Shown one piece after another: positions 16,098 to 26,147 of a stretch of DNA of 32,966 bases. This DNA is from Fibrobacteria bacterium (lineage in GTDB: Bacteria; Fibrobacterota; Fibrobacteria; UBA11236). Where the stretch lies: positions 1 to 32,966 of the forward strand of contig JADGQO010000116.1 in the NCBI GenBank assembly GCA_017881725.1, written 5' to 3'. The notes below the pieces were generated by a model. It did no database searches. It saw nothing but the letters and a program-made list of their open reading frames with translations, and was not told the origin of the DNA. The first letter of the stretch is position 1. Each line of letters begins with the position of its first letter. The translations under genes were made by a program, and so were the position numbers.

Positions 16098-19000
16098 CGT
16101 CAAAGTTTCCGAATGTCCGGAGACCGTGGCGGCCCTGGATTTGTCGCGTCCTGCTATTTTGGAAGCGTCGGCCGGCACCGGAAAAACCTATGCCATCGAG
16201 CATCTTGTGCTGCGTTTGCTCACCGAATCCGATTCCCTGGAATTGCCGAATATCCTGGTCCTGACCTACACGGATAAGGCCACGGGAGAATTAAAGGATA
16301 AGCTTCGGGCCCGCCTTGCCTGGCGCATCGCCCGGGGTGGATTGCCGCCCTCGATATTGCAGCGCCTGAAAGACGCGCATCTGAATTTCGATCGGGCTTC
16401 GATATTCACCATTCACGGCTTCTGCCAAAGAGTATTGCGAAAATACGCCTTCGAAACGAACGTGCTTTTCCAAAATGAATTGGTGAAGGATGTAACGGAT
16501 ATCATGGCGGAAATCCTAGCCGAGGACATGCGATCGGAATGGTTGTCCGAATCCGGTTCGGGACAGGCGGGCCTGGAAAAATTCCGCGCCAAAATCCAGG
16601 CTCTGGGAATGGGCGGCAAGAACTGGGATCGCAAACTGATCCGTATCGCCCGCGACTTCAATCCGCTCCGCGGCGATAAACTCCTTCCCGAATTCGATCC
16701 GGCCGCCATCGCTTCCGTGCAAACGGAAATGGACGACGGCTTCCACGTCATCGCAGGATTATTTCCCGGACTGAACACGATCCCCGCCGATCAACACCCG
16801 GCGCTGTTGGAATTCAAAGCCATCAAGTTTTCCAACCGCACCATAAAAACCAAAGGACCGCAGTTGATCCATGCCGCGCTGGAATGCGCGGCCTTGGCCG
16901 GCTTCCACCCGATTTCAAATCCATCCGCCCTCCACATCTCCACCGCCGGGGAGGAAAAACCGAATGGTCCTGCGGATCGTTTCCTCAAAAGTTTACGGGA
17001 AATTCATCTAACCGCCGTGGATAAAACGGGCTTTGCCTGCCTAATGCCGACGCCGTCGGAATGCGCCACCGCGCCGAAATGGCTGCAGCCGCTTCTGGAA
17101 ATATTGGAGAGTGTGCGAATCCTGGCCGAGCGCCGGGAGATTTTGGAGGCGGCCGGCGCGTTCCGTGAGCAATGTCGCGTGATTGAGGAACTACGCGCGC
17201 AGACCCGGGAACATTTACGGAAAGAGGGACTCATCACTTATGACGGCATGATCGAACACGTGTGCCTGGCCCTGCGCGCCGATTCCGCGCGGATCCAAAT
17301 GTTAAGGCGTGAATTCCGTTTCTGCCTGGTGGACGAATTCCAGGATACCGACCCTTTGCAATGGGAGATTTTCCGCAGCGTATTTTTGGAAAGCCGTGGG
17401 TCCAACCCTCTGTACTTGATTGGCGATCCCAAACAGGCGATTTATCGGTTTCGCGGCGGGGATATCCATACCTACATGCAGGCGCGCAAGGATCTTTACG
17501 CGCTGAGCCGCGAAGGCAAGGCCCAAGGCCTGGGGCTGGACGTGAACTTCCGATCCAGCGAATCCATGATCGAGGCGTACAACGCCGTTTTTACGCAGCC
17601 GCCTTGGTTCCACAAGTCGGCCATCAGCGACGGTGACGTAACTTGGAAGTTACCGGATGCCCCGGACCCATTGGGTTACGTGGCTGTCCATTATGGAGGC
17701 CTGCCTATCCAAAAGGCCCGGTTTCCGGACGGAGGAGCCGCTCCCGTGGTTCTGAAGGATTTCACTTCCCCGGCCGATACCGGCGCGGCGAATAAGCCGG
17801 ATAATCGCATCACGGTGCAAAAACGAGTCCATGCCTGGATCATCAAGGAAATTTTCGACCTGATGCGCCCGGAACTCCGACCCCAGCTTCCCTCCAAGGC
17901 AACCGACGCGTTCAGAGATCTCGATTGGGGCGACATCTGCGTCTTAGTCCGGAAAGGCACGGAAAAGAATCATCTTGAAAACGCCATGATTGAGGCCGGC
18001 ATCCCTGTCCAGGTCAATCGACGCATGGGCCTCTACCAAGCCGATACCGCAGGCCATTATTTGGCATTGCTGGAAGCCTTGGAAAATCCGCGCGACGCAG
18101 GAAAATACGCCCGTGGACTTTTAACCGCTTTTTTCCGCCCTCCCGGCGACCTCCACGTCGATATTCCATCCACGCCTCCTCCCCAACTGGAAACCTGGTT
18201 GGGTTGGGCGCAGGCCGGAAAATGGCAGAAGCTTTTTCATGCTTTGCGGTTTGATTCGGGACTGTTCTATCGGTTGAGCCTGGAAGAGGACGGTGATCGC
18301 CGAATCATGGACTTCGACCAAGTCGCGGAAAACCTGGTTTTGGAGGCGTTGGCTAAAAATTTGGATCTATCCGGCCTGGTGGATCGGCTGCGGGAGTTGC
18401 GGCAATCCGGCACGGCAGAGGACGAAGAAGCCGACATGCACCGGGAGGAATCCGAAGGGGGGAAGGTTTCCCTCATGACCATGCACGTCAGCAAAGGGTT
18501 GGAGTTCCCCGTAGTCTTCCTGGCAAGCTTTTCCGGGAATCCTCCAGCGGATTATTTCACTTATCGTGACGGACTGCACACAGTATATCACCTGGACAAG
18601 CAAAATGCCGCAGCCAAGTCCGCCTACCTGCAAGAAGCCGAGGGTGAGGACCGAAGACTTTATTACGTGGCATTCACCCGCGCGCGCTACCGGTTGTATG
18701 CGCCACTTCTGCCCAAGTCTTCCGGGCGCACCCAATATGGCCCCCTGGGTGGATTCGTCGCGGAATCCCTACGCATGGCCGCTTCCACTCAGCCTAGCCT
18801 CTTCGCATGGCGTTCTTCCGAAATAGATGCGGAAGAACCCATAATCAACTATTTGAACTCCGGGTTATCCTCCGACGCGAACGAAGCCGTTGTCCCAACC
18901 GTCTTATCGAATCTAGGAGTCTTCGACAATTTCCCCGCAGCTTCCCGGCGCTCCGATGCTTACGGAGAATTCCTGCGCCGCCGCAAACGATTGGCTTCCT

Positions 19001-19902
19001 ATTCCCATCTGGTCCGTCAAGTCCATGCCGTCGCCTCGGATGAGGTTTCCGGTCGATTCGACAAAGAGGAAAGCCCGGTGGCAATTGACCCGGAGGATGT
19101 GGAAGACGACTTGCCGCGCGGCAAGGAAATCGGAAATATGCTGCATGAAATTTTGGAGCAATTGGATTTTTCCTTGGCGGCAGAATCCGGCACGCCGGCC
19201 GAGTTCGCAGCCTCTCCGGTTGTGTCGAAAATGGTCCGCGCGCGCATGCAGGCTCACCAGGTTGGCGAAGCTCATGGTGACACTGTAACAACATTGCTTT
19301 GGAATACTTTGCGATCGGTTTTACCGGATATCGCCGGCGGTCCGTCTTTCAGGCTCGCGGAAATTTCTGCGCTGCGGCCGGAAATGGAATTCCTTTTCCC
19401 TTACCCTTCCGAACCGTTGGCGGGAAAACGGAAGCCGCAAGACGCGGATGGCTACCTCTGGGGATTCATCGATTTGGTATTCCGCCATTCCGGTCGCTAC
19501 TACCTGCTCGACTGGAAATCGAACTGGCTTTCCGCTTATGGCCCGGAAGAATTGCAGCGCAGCATGACGGAATGCCATTATGATCTGCAATACAAACTTT
19601 ATGCGCTGGCTCTGGACAAATGGCTAACAAGCCTGATACCGGATTATCGCTTTGAGAATCACTTTGGGGGAATTTACTACCTGTACCTGCGCGGTCTGCG
19701 CGCGGACGCCCCTGAGGACGGGTCTAAAATTCCGGGTGTCTTCGCCATCCGCCCAACCCGACAACAGATGGAAATTGATTTTCCCGCCTCCCTGGAAGCG
19801 GCCATGGGGACACCGGTTTTTTCTCCGGCGGCGAGAGCGCCCGCGGAACCGACGAGTGGAAAAGCCGAGGTTTCCAAGCCTCAGCAGGACGTCGGCGCAT
19901 GA
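16084..19902 (+). CDS. recB: RecBCD enzyme subunit RecB (helicase-nuclease, exonuclease V beta)
   Basis: 3'-5' helicase and sole nuclease of RecBCD, which loads RecA after Chi. The 1272-residue chain shows a complete UvrD-type motor: ASAGTGKT with Lys34, TIHGFCQRVLRKYAF, LVDEFQDTDPLQWEIF near residue 416, LIGDPKQAIYRFRGGD near 445, VNFRSS, TMHVSKGLEFPVVFL near 799, and YYVAFTRARYRLY. The C-terminal nuclease domain keeps the catalytic set: His1021, Asp1130 in GFIDLVFRH, and Asp1143 with Lys1145 in LLDWKSNW. Both activities should therefore be intact. It starts within the end of recC, and its stop overlaps the recD start (ATGA), giving one translational unit. Confidence 0.97.
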   Translation: MARSSVKVSECPETVAALDLSRPAILEASAGTGKTYAIEHLVLRLLTESDSLELPNILVLTYTDKATGELKDKLRARLAWRIARGGLPPSILQRLKDAHLNFDRASIFTIHGFCQRVLRKYAFETNVLFQNELVKDVTDIMAEILAEDMRSEWLSESGSGQAGLEKFRAKIQALGMGGKNWDRKLIRIARDFNPLRGDKLLPEFDPAAIASVQTEMDDGFHVIAGLFPGLNTIPADQHPALLEFKAIKFSNRTIKTKGPQLIHAALECAALAGFHPISNPSALHISTAGEEKPNGPADRFLKSLREIHLTAVDKTGFACLMPTPSECATAPKWLQPLLEILESVRILAERREILEAAGAFREQCRVIEELRAQTREHLRKEGLITYDGMIEHVCLALRADSARIQMLRREFRFCLVDEFQDTDPLQWEIFRSVFLESRGSNPLYLIGDPKQAIYRFRGGDIHTYMQARKDLYALSREGKAQGLGLDVNFRSSESMIEAYNAVFTQPPWFHKSAISDGDVTWKLPDAPDPLGYVAVHYGGLPIQKARFPDGGAAPVVLKDFTSPADTGAANKPDNRITVQKRVHAWIIKEIFDLMRPELRPQLPSKATDAFRDLDWGDICVLVRKGTEKNHLENAMIEAGIPVQVNRRMGLYQADTAGHYLALLEALENPRDAGKYARGLLTAFFRPPGDLHVDIPSTPPPQLETWLGWAQAGKWQKLFHALRFDSGLFYRLSLEEDGDRRIMDFDQVAENLVLEALAKNLDLSGLVDRLRELRQSGTAEDEEADMHREESEGGKVSLMTMHVSKGLEFPVVFLASFSGNPPADYFTYRDGLHTVYHLDKQNAAAKSAYLQEAEGEDRRLYYVAFTRARYRLYAPLLPKSSGRTQYGPLGGFVAESLRMAASTQPSLFAWRSSEIDAEEPIINYLNSGLSSDANEAVVPTVLSNLGVFDNFPAASRRSDAYGEFLRRRKRLASYSHLVRQVHAVASDEVSGRFDKEESPVAIDPEDVEDDLPRGKEIGNMLHEILEQLDFSLAAESGTPAEFAASPVVSKMVRARMQAHQVGEAHGDTVTTLLWNTLRSVLPDIAGGPSFRLAEISALRPEMEFLFPYPSEPLAGKRKPQDADGYLWGFIDLVFRHSGRYYLLDWKSNWLSAYGPEELQRSMTECHYDLQYKLYALALDKWLTSLIPDYRFENHFGGIYYLYLRGLRADAPEDGSKIPGVFAIRPTRQQMEIDFPASLEAAMGTPVFSPAARAPAEPTSGKAEVSKPQQDVGA
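17638..17653. repeat. GTAAC-N6-GTTAC palindrome (site 3, inside recB)
   Basis: Perfect 5-bp arms with spacer TTGGAA, which unlike the other three sites does not follow the CNRTGY spacer pattern. Within coding sequence. Confidence 0.5.
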
Positions 19903-22142
19903 ATCCGCTTTCCATCGAGGCCCTGATCGAACACTCCGTACTTGACGCGGTGGACGGGGTTCTTTTACGCAGACTGACCGCCCATATGACGCCCGGAACC
20001 GTGGAACCCTTTTTGGCCGTGGCAGCCGCATTGTTAATGACGGTGAAAAGCGGCGGGATCAGGCTTCCCTTGGCTCCAGGCGGAATGGCCTGGCATATCG
20101 AAAAAATGTTGCCGATCGGATCACCCTCGGAAAAACGGACCATGGCCATGCGATTCGCTGAGGCGTTTACCGTGAATTGGTCGGCCGGATCATACTCGGC
20201 CGTGATCGGAACTCCCGGTGAATTCCTTCCCATCATCGCGGCCGGGGAAGGGCTGTATTTTCAAAAGTATCATGCGGCCGAAACCGCCGTGAGCCGCCGG
20301 CTTGCCTATTTCCTGGATGCCGAGGAGTACAGAATATCGGGAACGGATCAAAATAACATTCTGGATACGGTACTTCACAAGTTACCCTTGGGAATTCCCG
20401 GATCCGGCGGTGTCCCGCTGGAATTCGATCCGGATCAAATCCAGGCCTTGCGGCAAGCCCTTACCAAACGATTCCTGATTATTTCCGGAGGTCCCGGCAC
20501 CGGAAAGACCTCCCTGGCCGCCAACCTCTTGCGCGCGTGGTCCCGCGCCTGGATAAGCCGTGCCCACGCCTCCGAATCGAAACCCGTCCAAATTCCTTCC
20601 CGCGGTTTGGATGGATTATTCCCGCGCATTCGCCTGGCTGCGCCTACGGGCCGGGCTGCCCAGCGGCTTTCCGACGCGCTGCGGCGCAACCTGAACAGCA
20701 TCGATTTTAGGTCGCCCTTCGATGCGGATTTTCCGGGTCGCGACATCGATGCGGGGTTGGCGAAACTGAATGCGGAAACCCTGCATGCGCTGCTTCGGTA
20801 CCGCCCACGGACCGGTGAATTCGATCATGGACGCGGCTACCCTCTGCCGGCCGACCTGGTACTCATCGACGAGGCCTCCATGGTGGATATCTTCACGCTG
20901 GCCCAAGTCTTGGAAGCTTTGGAAGACGGCGCGACCTTAATCCTGATGGGAGACATGGACCAATTACCCTCGGTCGAAGCCGGATCGGTGTTGGCCGACT
21001 TGGTTTCGCACGGCGCGGCATCGCGAACCTTTCCATCCGATTCCCTCAGCGACGGCGCGACGGACGACTCGCGTCCGCATCGCCTGGCGGGACATATTGC
21101 CAACCTGCGCCGCAGCCATCGCTCGCAGGCCGGTATCTTGGAAGTTGCCCGCCTCATCAATCTTCAGGACGGCTCCGGAACCTTGGAAGCATTGAAATCC
21201 GAATCCAACCGCCGCCACTGCCGGCTGCTGACCTTGATTGGGGATAAGGCGGATTACCGCGCCGGATTGAAAAGCCGCCTCAAGGAATGGGTTCGGTTCC
21301 ATTACCAGCAAGCGACCGGCCCATCATCGGCTACGCCTGATTTCGAACTGAAAGGGCTTCCAGACGTAGCAGACGATTTTTCCAAATCATCGGAGGACGA
21401 GGTCTCCTCCCAACCCGCAAGCTACGCGCGCCTTATCGAAATTTTATGCCGGAACGGCAAAGCGGAATATCTTCAACTCGCTCACATCACCCCACTTAAG
21501 GAGTCGCCGGTGTCGGCAACGACGGACCCTGAGAAAGCGGAATGGCTCGAGTTGCTCACGCGGGCTTTTTTGGCCGTGGATCGCGCGCGCATCCTGACCT
21601 TCACGCGAACCGGGTGGTACGGCTCCACCGCCATCAATGAATCCATCCGTCGAAAATTAGCGCCGGTTTGGAACCGGTTCGGAATGTCGAAATCCAACCA
21701 GAGCATGCGTATCGAGTCGCAAGGTCCATTGATCGGCGCGCCTTTATTGATCCAGGAAAACGACGCCGCATTGAAATTATTCAACGGCGATGTCGGGATA
21801 TTGCTCCGCGTGGAAGGCAAATCCGTGGCTTGTTTCCAACGCGCGCACGACCGGCTTTTTCTACCTGCCGCATTCCTTCCCCGGCACGAAATCGCTTTCG
21901 CCATGACCGTTCACAAAAGCCAGGGCTCGGAATTCGCCCAAGCACTGGTCATCCTTCCGGAGGCGGGTAATCGGCTGTTGTACAAGGAAACGTTGTACAC
22001 GGCGCTGACGCGGGCGCGTGAATTCGCGGCCGTGTATGGACCGGAGCAGGTGGTCCTGGAAGCCTTGACGCGCAAGGTCGAGCGTGAATCGGGCTTGCCG
22101 GAATGGCTTCGCGAGGAACGAAAACCATCCCCGGGTTGCTAG
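19899..22142 (+). CDS. recD: RecBCD enzyme subunit RecD (5'-3' helicase, exonuclease V alpha)
   Basis: SF1B helicase that drives the 5' strand in RecBCD. The 747-residue product has an N-terminal all-helical domain contacting RecC, then the motor: ISGGPGTGKTS with Lys203, AAPTGRAAQRLSDALR, LIDEASMVDIF with Asp324-Glu325, LMGDMDQLPSVEAGSVLADL, and the late MTVHKSQGSEFAQALVILP and YTALTRARE. It is longer than the roughly 610-residue E. coli protein, with extra sequence around the region before LRRSHRSQAG and around residues 470-510 (acidic, Ser-rich). The ATGA overlap with recB indicates coupled translation, so subunits should be made in matched amounts. Confidence 0.95.
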   Translation: MNPLSIEALIEHSVLDAVDGVLLRRLTAHMTPGTVEPFLAVAAALLMTVKSGGIRLPLAPGGMAWHIEKMLPIGSPSEKRTMAMRFAEAFTVNWSAGSYSAVIGTPGEFLPIIAAGEGLYFQKYHAAETAVSRRLAYFLDAEEYRISGTDQNNILDTVLHKLPLGIPGSGGVPLEFDPDQIQALRQALTKRFLIISGGPGTGKTSLAANLLRAWSRAWISRAHASESKPVQIPSRGLDGLFPRIRLAAPTGRAAQRLSDALRRNLNSIDFRSPFDADFPGRDIDAGLAKLNAETLHALLRYRPRTGEFDHGRGYPLPADLVLIDEASMVDIFTLAQVLEALEDGATLILMGDMDQLPSVEAGSVLADLVSHGAASRTFPSDSLSDGATDDSRPHRLAGHIANLRRSHRSQAGILEVARLINLQDGSGTLEALKSESNRRHCRLLTLIGDKADYRAGLKSRLKEWVRFHYQQATGPSSATPDFELKGLPDVADDFSKSSEDEVSSQPASYARLIEILCRNGKAEYLQLAHITPLKESPVSATTDPEKAEWLELLTRAFLAVDRARILTFTRTGWYGSTAINESIRRKLAPVWNRFGMSKSNQSMRIESQGPLIGAPLLIQENDAALKLFNGDVGILLRVEGKSVACFQRAHDRLFLPAAFLPRHEIAFAMTVHKSQGSEFAQALVILPEAGNRLLYKETLYTALTRAREFAAVYGPEQVVLEALTRKVERESGLPEWLREERKPSPGC

Positions 22143-22183
22143 TTTTAGGTGTTTAAGCGGCGCACACTCGCACGGGAACCGGT

Positions 22184-22212
22184 GAAACGATGGTCGTTTC
22201 GCAAAGTTTTGC
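22184..22212. promoter_or_regulatory. Pair of hairpins between recD and the cyclase gene
   Basis: GAAACGA-TGG-TCGTTTC (22184-22200) is a perfect 7-bp dyad and is followed directly by GCAAA-GT-TTTGC (22201-22212). There is no clear T-tract, so termination is uncertain. They could equally be a leader or operator for the cyclase gene that begins 35 bases on. Confidence 0.4.
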
Positions 22213-22246
22213 TTGCCTGGGTTTCGGCCGGATGGTTTAATTTACT

Positions 22247-23869
22247 ATGCCTTTAATCGAAGTCATCAGTTGTCCCGTCGCCTTGAAGACCAACTCCTTT
22301 CCCTTGAAGGAAGGCGCGAATCTCATCGGCCGCGAAAAAGGCTGCGACATCGAAATCCCCGATCCGCGCATCAGCTCCAAACACGCCGTCATCCTGCTGG
22401 AAAACGGCCGCATTGAATTCTTGGATCAGAATTCCACCAACGGCATTTACATGAACGAGCAACGCATGCGCAAAGGCGAGTGGCCGGACGGCGCGACGCT
22501 TTTCATGGGCAACACCTCGATGCGATTGGTGGGCGCGCCCGCGCGGCCGCCCGCCGCCAAGCAGGGGACGTCAATCTGGGGTTCCGCGAACATGGCATTG
22601 AACAATTCCATGTTCGACTTCAATATCGTCCACGAGAAGAAAATCGGGTTGGATCCGGGTGAAAGCGCGCAACCGGGATTGGAGAATTTCACCAAACGCA
22701 TGCAGGTGATCAACCGCATGATCAAGTCCGTGAACGCCACGCTCACTATTCCCGCCCTCCTCGACAAGACCATGAACCTGCTTTTCGAAGTTGTCAATTG
22801 CGACACCGGGTATATCCTCGTCACGGATCCGGCCAACCACGATTCCGTCAGCGCGCATATCGCCTATGAGCGCGGCCAACGCAAGGAAAACCTCGAGGAA
22901 AAACTCTACAGCCGGACGCTGGTCTCCACGGTCATCCAGAAGAAATCGGGCTTCATTTTCGACAGCGACGAAAGCGGCGAGCAGGATCAGTCCCTGAGCA
23001 TTTTCCAATTGCGCATCAAGACGGCCCTGTGCTGCCCCATCCATTCGGAGGGCCAGGTTTACGGCGTCATCTACCTGGACAACAAGAAGCGCGGCGCCAA
23101 ATTCAACGACGATGATCTCGATCTCACCATGAACATCGCCGGCATCGCGGGCGTTGCCATCGAGAACATGCAGCTCTACAAAAAATTGGAAACCGAAACC
23201 TTGATTCGCGATCACCTGAAACGCTTCCTGTCGCCGAACATCGCCGATAAGATCATCGCCGAACGGGGAAGCAGTGATTTTCACCTACAATCCCAGAAAA
23301 CTAATTTGACCGTGCTTTTCGCCGATATCCGGGGGTTCACCCCTTTATCGGAAAAGCTGGCTCCGCTGGAGGTGGCCCGCCTTTTGAACAGCTATTTCTC
23401 CGAAATGTGCGCCATCGTATTCGCCAACGGAGGCACTCTGGACAAGTTCATCGGCGACTGCATGATGGTTTTGTTCAATGCCCCCGTCGCCATGGCGGAT
23501 CACGAATTTCTCGCGGTGAAAACCGCCTTGCAAATGCGCAGCCGGTTGCGCGAGGTCTTGCCGCAATGGACGGCCAAGGGCATCCCGGATTTCCAGGTAG
23601 GCATCGGCATCAACAGCGGAGAGGCGGTGGTCGGCTCCATCGGCACCACCACGCGCATGGAATACACCGCCATCGGCGACGCCGTGAACATTTCCTCACG
23701 GGTATGCGGCATCGCCAAGCCGAATCAAATCCTGATTACCGACAGCGTTTTCCAAAAGGTAAAGGAACGTTTCCGCACCGTGATGCTCGGTTCCACCCAG
23801 CTCAAGGGAAAGTCACGCCAAGTCCTGGTGCATGAAGTGGTGGACGACTTGGGGAAAAAATCCGTTTAA
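22247..23869 (+). CDS. FHA-GAF-class III adenylate cyclase
   Basis: A 540-residue cytoplasmic signalling enzyme predicted to make cAMP. The N-terminal FHA domain (about residues 1-95) keeps the phosphothreonine-binding set Gly28-Arg29, Ser43 with His46, and STNG at 63-66. A GAF domain follows at about 155-315 and probably senses a small ligand or redox state. The cyclase domain (about 340-520) keeps both metal aspartates (Asp360 in FADIRGF, Asp404 in DKFIGD), the adenine-specifying Lys400 and Asp478 (TAIGDAVN), and transition-state residues Asn481 and Arg485. All catalytic positions are therefore present. No membrane helix is seen. It is alone on its transcript after recD. The FHA part suggests control by a Ser/Thr kinase encoded elsewhere. 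Confidence 0.93.
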   Translation: MPLIEVISCPVALKTNSFPLKEGANLIGREKGCDIEIPDPRISSKHAVILLENGRIEFLDQNSTNGIYMNEQRMRKGEWPDGATLFMGNTSMRLVGAPARPPAAKQGTSIWGSANMALNNSMFDFNIVHEKKIGLDPGESAQPGLENFTKRMQVINRMIKSVNATLTIPALLDKTMNLLFEVVNCDTGYILVTDPANHDSVSAHIAYERGQRKENLEEKLYSRTLVSTVIQKKSGFIFDSDESGEQDQSLSIFQLRIKTALCCPIHSEGQVYGVIYLDNKKRGAKFNDDDLDLTMNIAGIAGVAIENMQLYKKLETETLIRDHLKRFLSPNIADKIIAERGSSDFHLQSQKTNLTVLFADIRGFTPLSEKLAPLEVARLLNSYFSEMCAIVFANGGTLDKFIGDCMMVLFNAPVAMADHEFLAVKTALQMRSRLREVLPQWTAKGIPDFQVGIGINSGEAVVGSIGTTTRMEYTAIGDAVNISSRVCGIAKPNQILITDSVFQKVKERFRTVMLGSTQLKGKSRQVLVHEVVDDLGKKSV

Positions 23870-23899
23870 TCCTCTGAGCCGTACAATTTCCGTTGCTAC

Positions 23900-24997
23900 T
23901 CACACCCGCCAGGCGCCATTTTGGAAAACACTCTCTTGATCGAGGTAAACCGCTTCGGTGATCACAAAAACATCGACGTGGTGCTTGGTTTCCTTGCGAC
24001 GGAAGTCCGGCTTATTGAATACCGCGTGCTTGGCTCCCAGCGATAAATGGATGCCGCACATGCGCTCGTAGGTTCCGATGTCATTGACGCGGCGCTCGCG
24101 GGTAAAGGCCCGGTTCAAACCGAAACCCAATTCACGCACCCATACCTCGCCCTCATCGACGCGGATATTCTCCAATACGCGATCGAATTCCGTCGTGGAA
24201 TTTTCCACGGCAACCACGCGGCCCTTCTCAATGATCAGGGTGATGGGTTCAGGGGGTCCATTGACCTGGAAAGCCCTATCCGCAAAGGCGAAAATCCGGG
24301 TGCGGCCGGACACGGATTCCAAATCCCGCGCTTCCGTGAATACCTCCCCGATGGGAAACTGCCCTCCGATGTTTTTCATACCCCGGTAATCGCCAACATT
24401 CAATTTCGCCGGCTCCAGTCCGGAAGGAAATCGTAAGTAGGCGCCCCCGCTGTCGACCACGGCTTCCGAAACTACGTCGATCCGGTTTTTCAACGCGGCG
24501 CCCACGCCCCGGAAATACTCCGGGTCATAAGTCAGGGATTCGATATACGCGGGAATGGCTTCGGCGGTCATGCGTTCTAAATGCAGGTGTTCGATCACCT
24601 TCAGTTGCCGCGCGAATAATTTGACGCGCAAGCGGAACGCGTCCATGCGAAAATTGGATGATTGGATCAGGATGACCAAATCCGACTTCGACAGGTTTGC
24701 AAATCCGGCCAGGATATCCTCAGGCGCCGTAGCGTAAAAATCCAGGGCCGGCGAATCTGGCAAATGGCATCGATACGCTTCGGCCAAAATCTGCGCAAGG
24801 CTCGATTGCGTATCGTATACAATCAACGCCCTGTGGCGATGGTCATGCTCGACGACCAGGCGGAGGATATCTCCGACCGGGACTAAGGCCAAGGCCAAAA
24901 AATTCTGATCCACTTCAATAGTGGGTTGGGCAGCAAGGCTTGGAGCGGACTGTGACTGTTGCGAATTGGAATCCGCGAAAGATCGATTGAATGGCAT
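23900..24997 (-). CDS. M29-like metallopeptidase (predicted leucyl aminopeptidase)
   Basis: A 365-residue cytoplasmic protein. The C-terminal half carries what look like the M29 aminopeptidase metal ligands: Glu218 in GGQFPIGEVF, Glu289 in VRELGFGLN, His317 in GIHLSLGAKH, and the His-x-Asp pair His340/Asp342 in HHVDVFV. Their order and spacing resemble the AmpS/AmpT family, which trims N-terminal residues using two metal ions. The N-terminal half is an alpha/beta domain with no clear motif, and the first 25 residues are Gln/Ser-rich and probably disordered. The family tyrosine expected soon after the first His is not obvious, so activity is uncertain. No strong ribosome-binding site precedes the ATG at 24997. 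It converges on the cyclase gene with a 30-base gap. Confidence 0.65.
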   Translation of the reverse strand: MPFNRSFADSNSQQSQSAPSLAAQPTIEVDQNFLALALVPVGDILRLVVEHDHRHRALIVYDTQSSLAQILAEAYRCHLPDSPALDFYATAPEDILAGFANLSKSDLVILIQSSNFRMDAFRLRVKLFARQLKVIEHLHLERMTAEAIPAYIESLTYDPEYFRGVGAALKNRIDVVSEAVVDSGGAYLRFPSGLEPAKLNVGDYRGMKNIGGQFPIGEVFTEARDLESVSGRTRIFAFADRAFQVNGPPEPITLIIEKGRVVAVENSTTEFDRVLENIRVDEGEVWVRELGFGLNRAFTRERRVNDIGTYERMCGIHLSLGAKHAVFNKPDFRRKETKHHVDVFVITEAVYLDQESVFQNGAWRV

Positions 24998-25067
24998 CGA
25001 ACAAAATTAACCTATCGATCGCCCGGATCCGTATTCCGGTCTCGCGCGCACCGCGACAGTAAAAGCG

Positions 25068-26147
25068 TTACTGGATCATATCCGGAGTGAGAACGGGCAA
25101 TCCGTTCCGACAGGCTTTGCCATCCGCCAGGAAAAAGCGGCCCTGCCAAAGATCGGCCTCCCAGCCATGCGCCCCAGAGTATCCGTGGTGAAAAGCCCGT
25201 GATGCGTTTGCCTTCGAACCGGCTTGGATCGTGTAGCGGGACAGGGCGGTAGAAGTATTCGGGAAATAACCGTTCGCCTTGATCAGCGCCATGGCGCGTT
25301 TCGACCATTCTCCTTGCCCGGTCGGACCCATGACATAATGATGGTCGTCCAACATTTCCAGGCCCGAGGATTCGACCAGAGCGGAATACGGCAATTTCCC
25401 CGGAACCAGAAGAATTTGATCGGCGATGATTTTCGGATTCGGCAGCGAGAGGGAATAACTCCCCGTGGCTCCAGCCTCATATTTGCCGAGGATGAAAGGC
25501 AAATTGGGCTCCCCGATTTCAGCGCGTATATCCTTCACCATTTGGGTGACGTCGTCGGAAAATCCATTCACGATGTCCGACGTGCCACGGGTCGCCTCGA
25601 TGGTTCCGATTTCGCAAAATATCCCGCCCAGAATCGCGTTTTTTTTGACTTCAATGGCCGCAATAGTGATCTCCCGATAAAGCTGGGAGCCCTTCCAATA
25701 GCGGTTACTGTCGCCGGGCATGCCCGAGGAGTTATTGTCGACGGAACCTTTTACCGTAGCGGAAAGACTGGCATTGTCCACGGCTCCGAAATAAAAATCC
25801 GGGTATTCCGCCACCAAATGTTTCAACAAAGGCATTCCACCGCCGCCGCAACCACGACCGGAAAGACCATTTTTAAGATTGCCCGGAATCTCCTTGGCCA
25901 ACACCCACTGCTTGTCCGACATCCAGTGATAATTCCAAGCATGCGGATGGGTCACGCTGTCGGAACGGTTGATGTCCCGGCCCGCCATATTGGAATGTCC
26001 CATCATCAAAAAGACGACGAATTTTTCCCGAGGCACGCTGACTCCGCCCAAGGTAATGTCCGCCATCGCACGGAAGGGAAAAACGCACCATAGGCAAAGC
26101 ATGAGAAGTTTCCGGAATCTTCCCGTGGATGTGAACTGACTCAGCAT
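25068..26147 (-). CDS. Secreted SGNH-type carbohydrate esterase-like protein
   Basis: A 359-residue exported hydrolase-like protein. Start at the ATG at 26147, preceded by GGAGGGAGG about 6 bases upstream and followed by a signal peptide (LLMLCLWCVFPFRAMA). Block I is VFLMMGHSNMAGRDIN with the likely nucleophile Ser52; it matches the G(Q/H)SNM signature of sialate-O-acetylesterase and CE6 acetylxylan-esterase-like enzymes. Near residues 266-285, LDDHHYVMGPTGQGEWSKRAM supplies the Asp/His pair of the catalytic triad. The usual WHQGE block is not seen; GTIEATRG stands in a similar place. The protein probably removes acetyl groups from polysaccharide, but substrate is unproven. It is divergent from a phosphodiesterase gene. 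Confidence 0.8.
   Translation of the reverse strand: MLSQFTSTGRFRKLLMLCLWCVFPFRAMADITLGGVSVPREKFVVFLMMGHSNMAGRDINRSDSVTHPHAWNYHWMSDKQWVLAKEIPGNLKNGLSGRGCGGGGMPLLKHLVAEYPDFYFGAVDNASLSATVKGSVDNNSSGMPGDSNRYWKGSQLYREITIAAIEVKKNAILGGIFCEIGTIEATRGTSDIVNGFSDDVTQMVKDIRAEIGEPNLPFILGKYEAGATGSYSLSLPNPKIIADQILLVPGKLPYSALVESSGLEMLDDHHYVMGPTGQGEWSKRAMALIKANGYFPNTSTALSRYTIQAGSKANASRAFHHGYSGAHGWEADLWQGRFFLADGKACRNGLPVLTPDMIQ

Noticed and set aside
22571-23284. 237-codon antisense frame inside the cyclase gene
   Set aside because: Composition is that of a reverse-complement shadow (many Val/Asp/Gly/His), with no family resemblance.
25057-25073. CAGTAA-N5-TTACTG hairpin over the esterase stop codon
   Set aside because: Only six base pairs and no T-tract on either strand, so not a convincing terminator; it does not fit the N6 spacing of the GTAAC palindromes.
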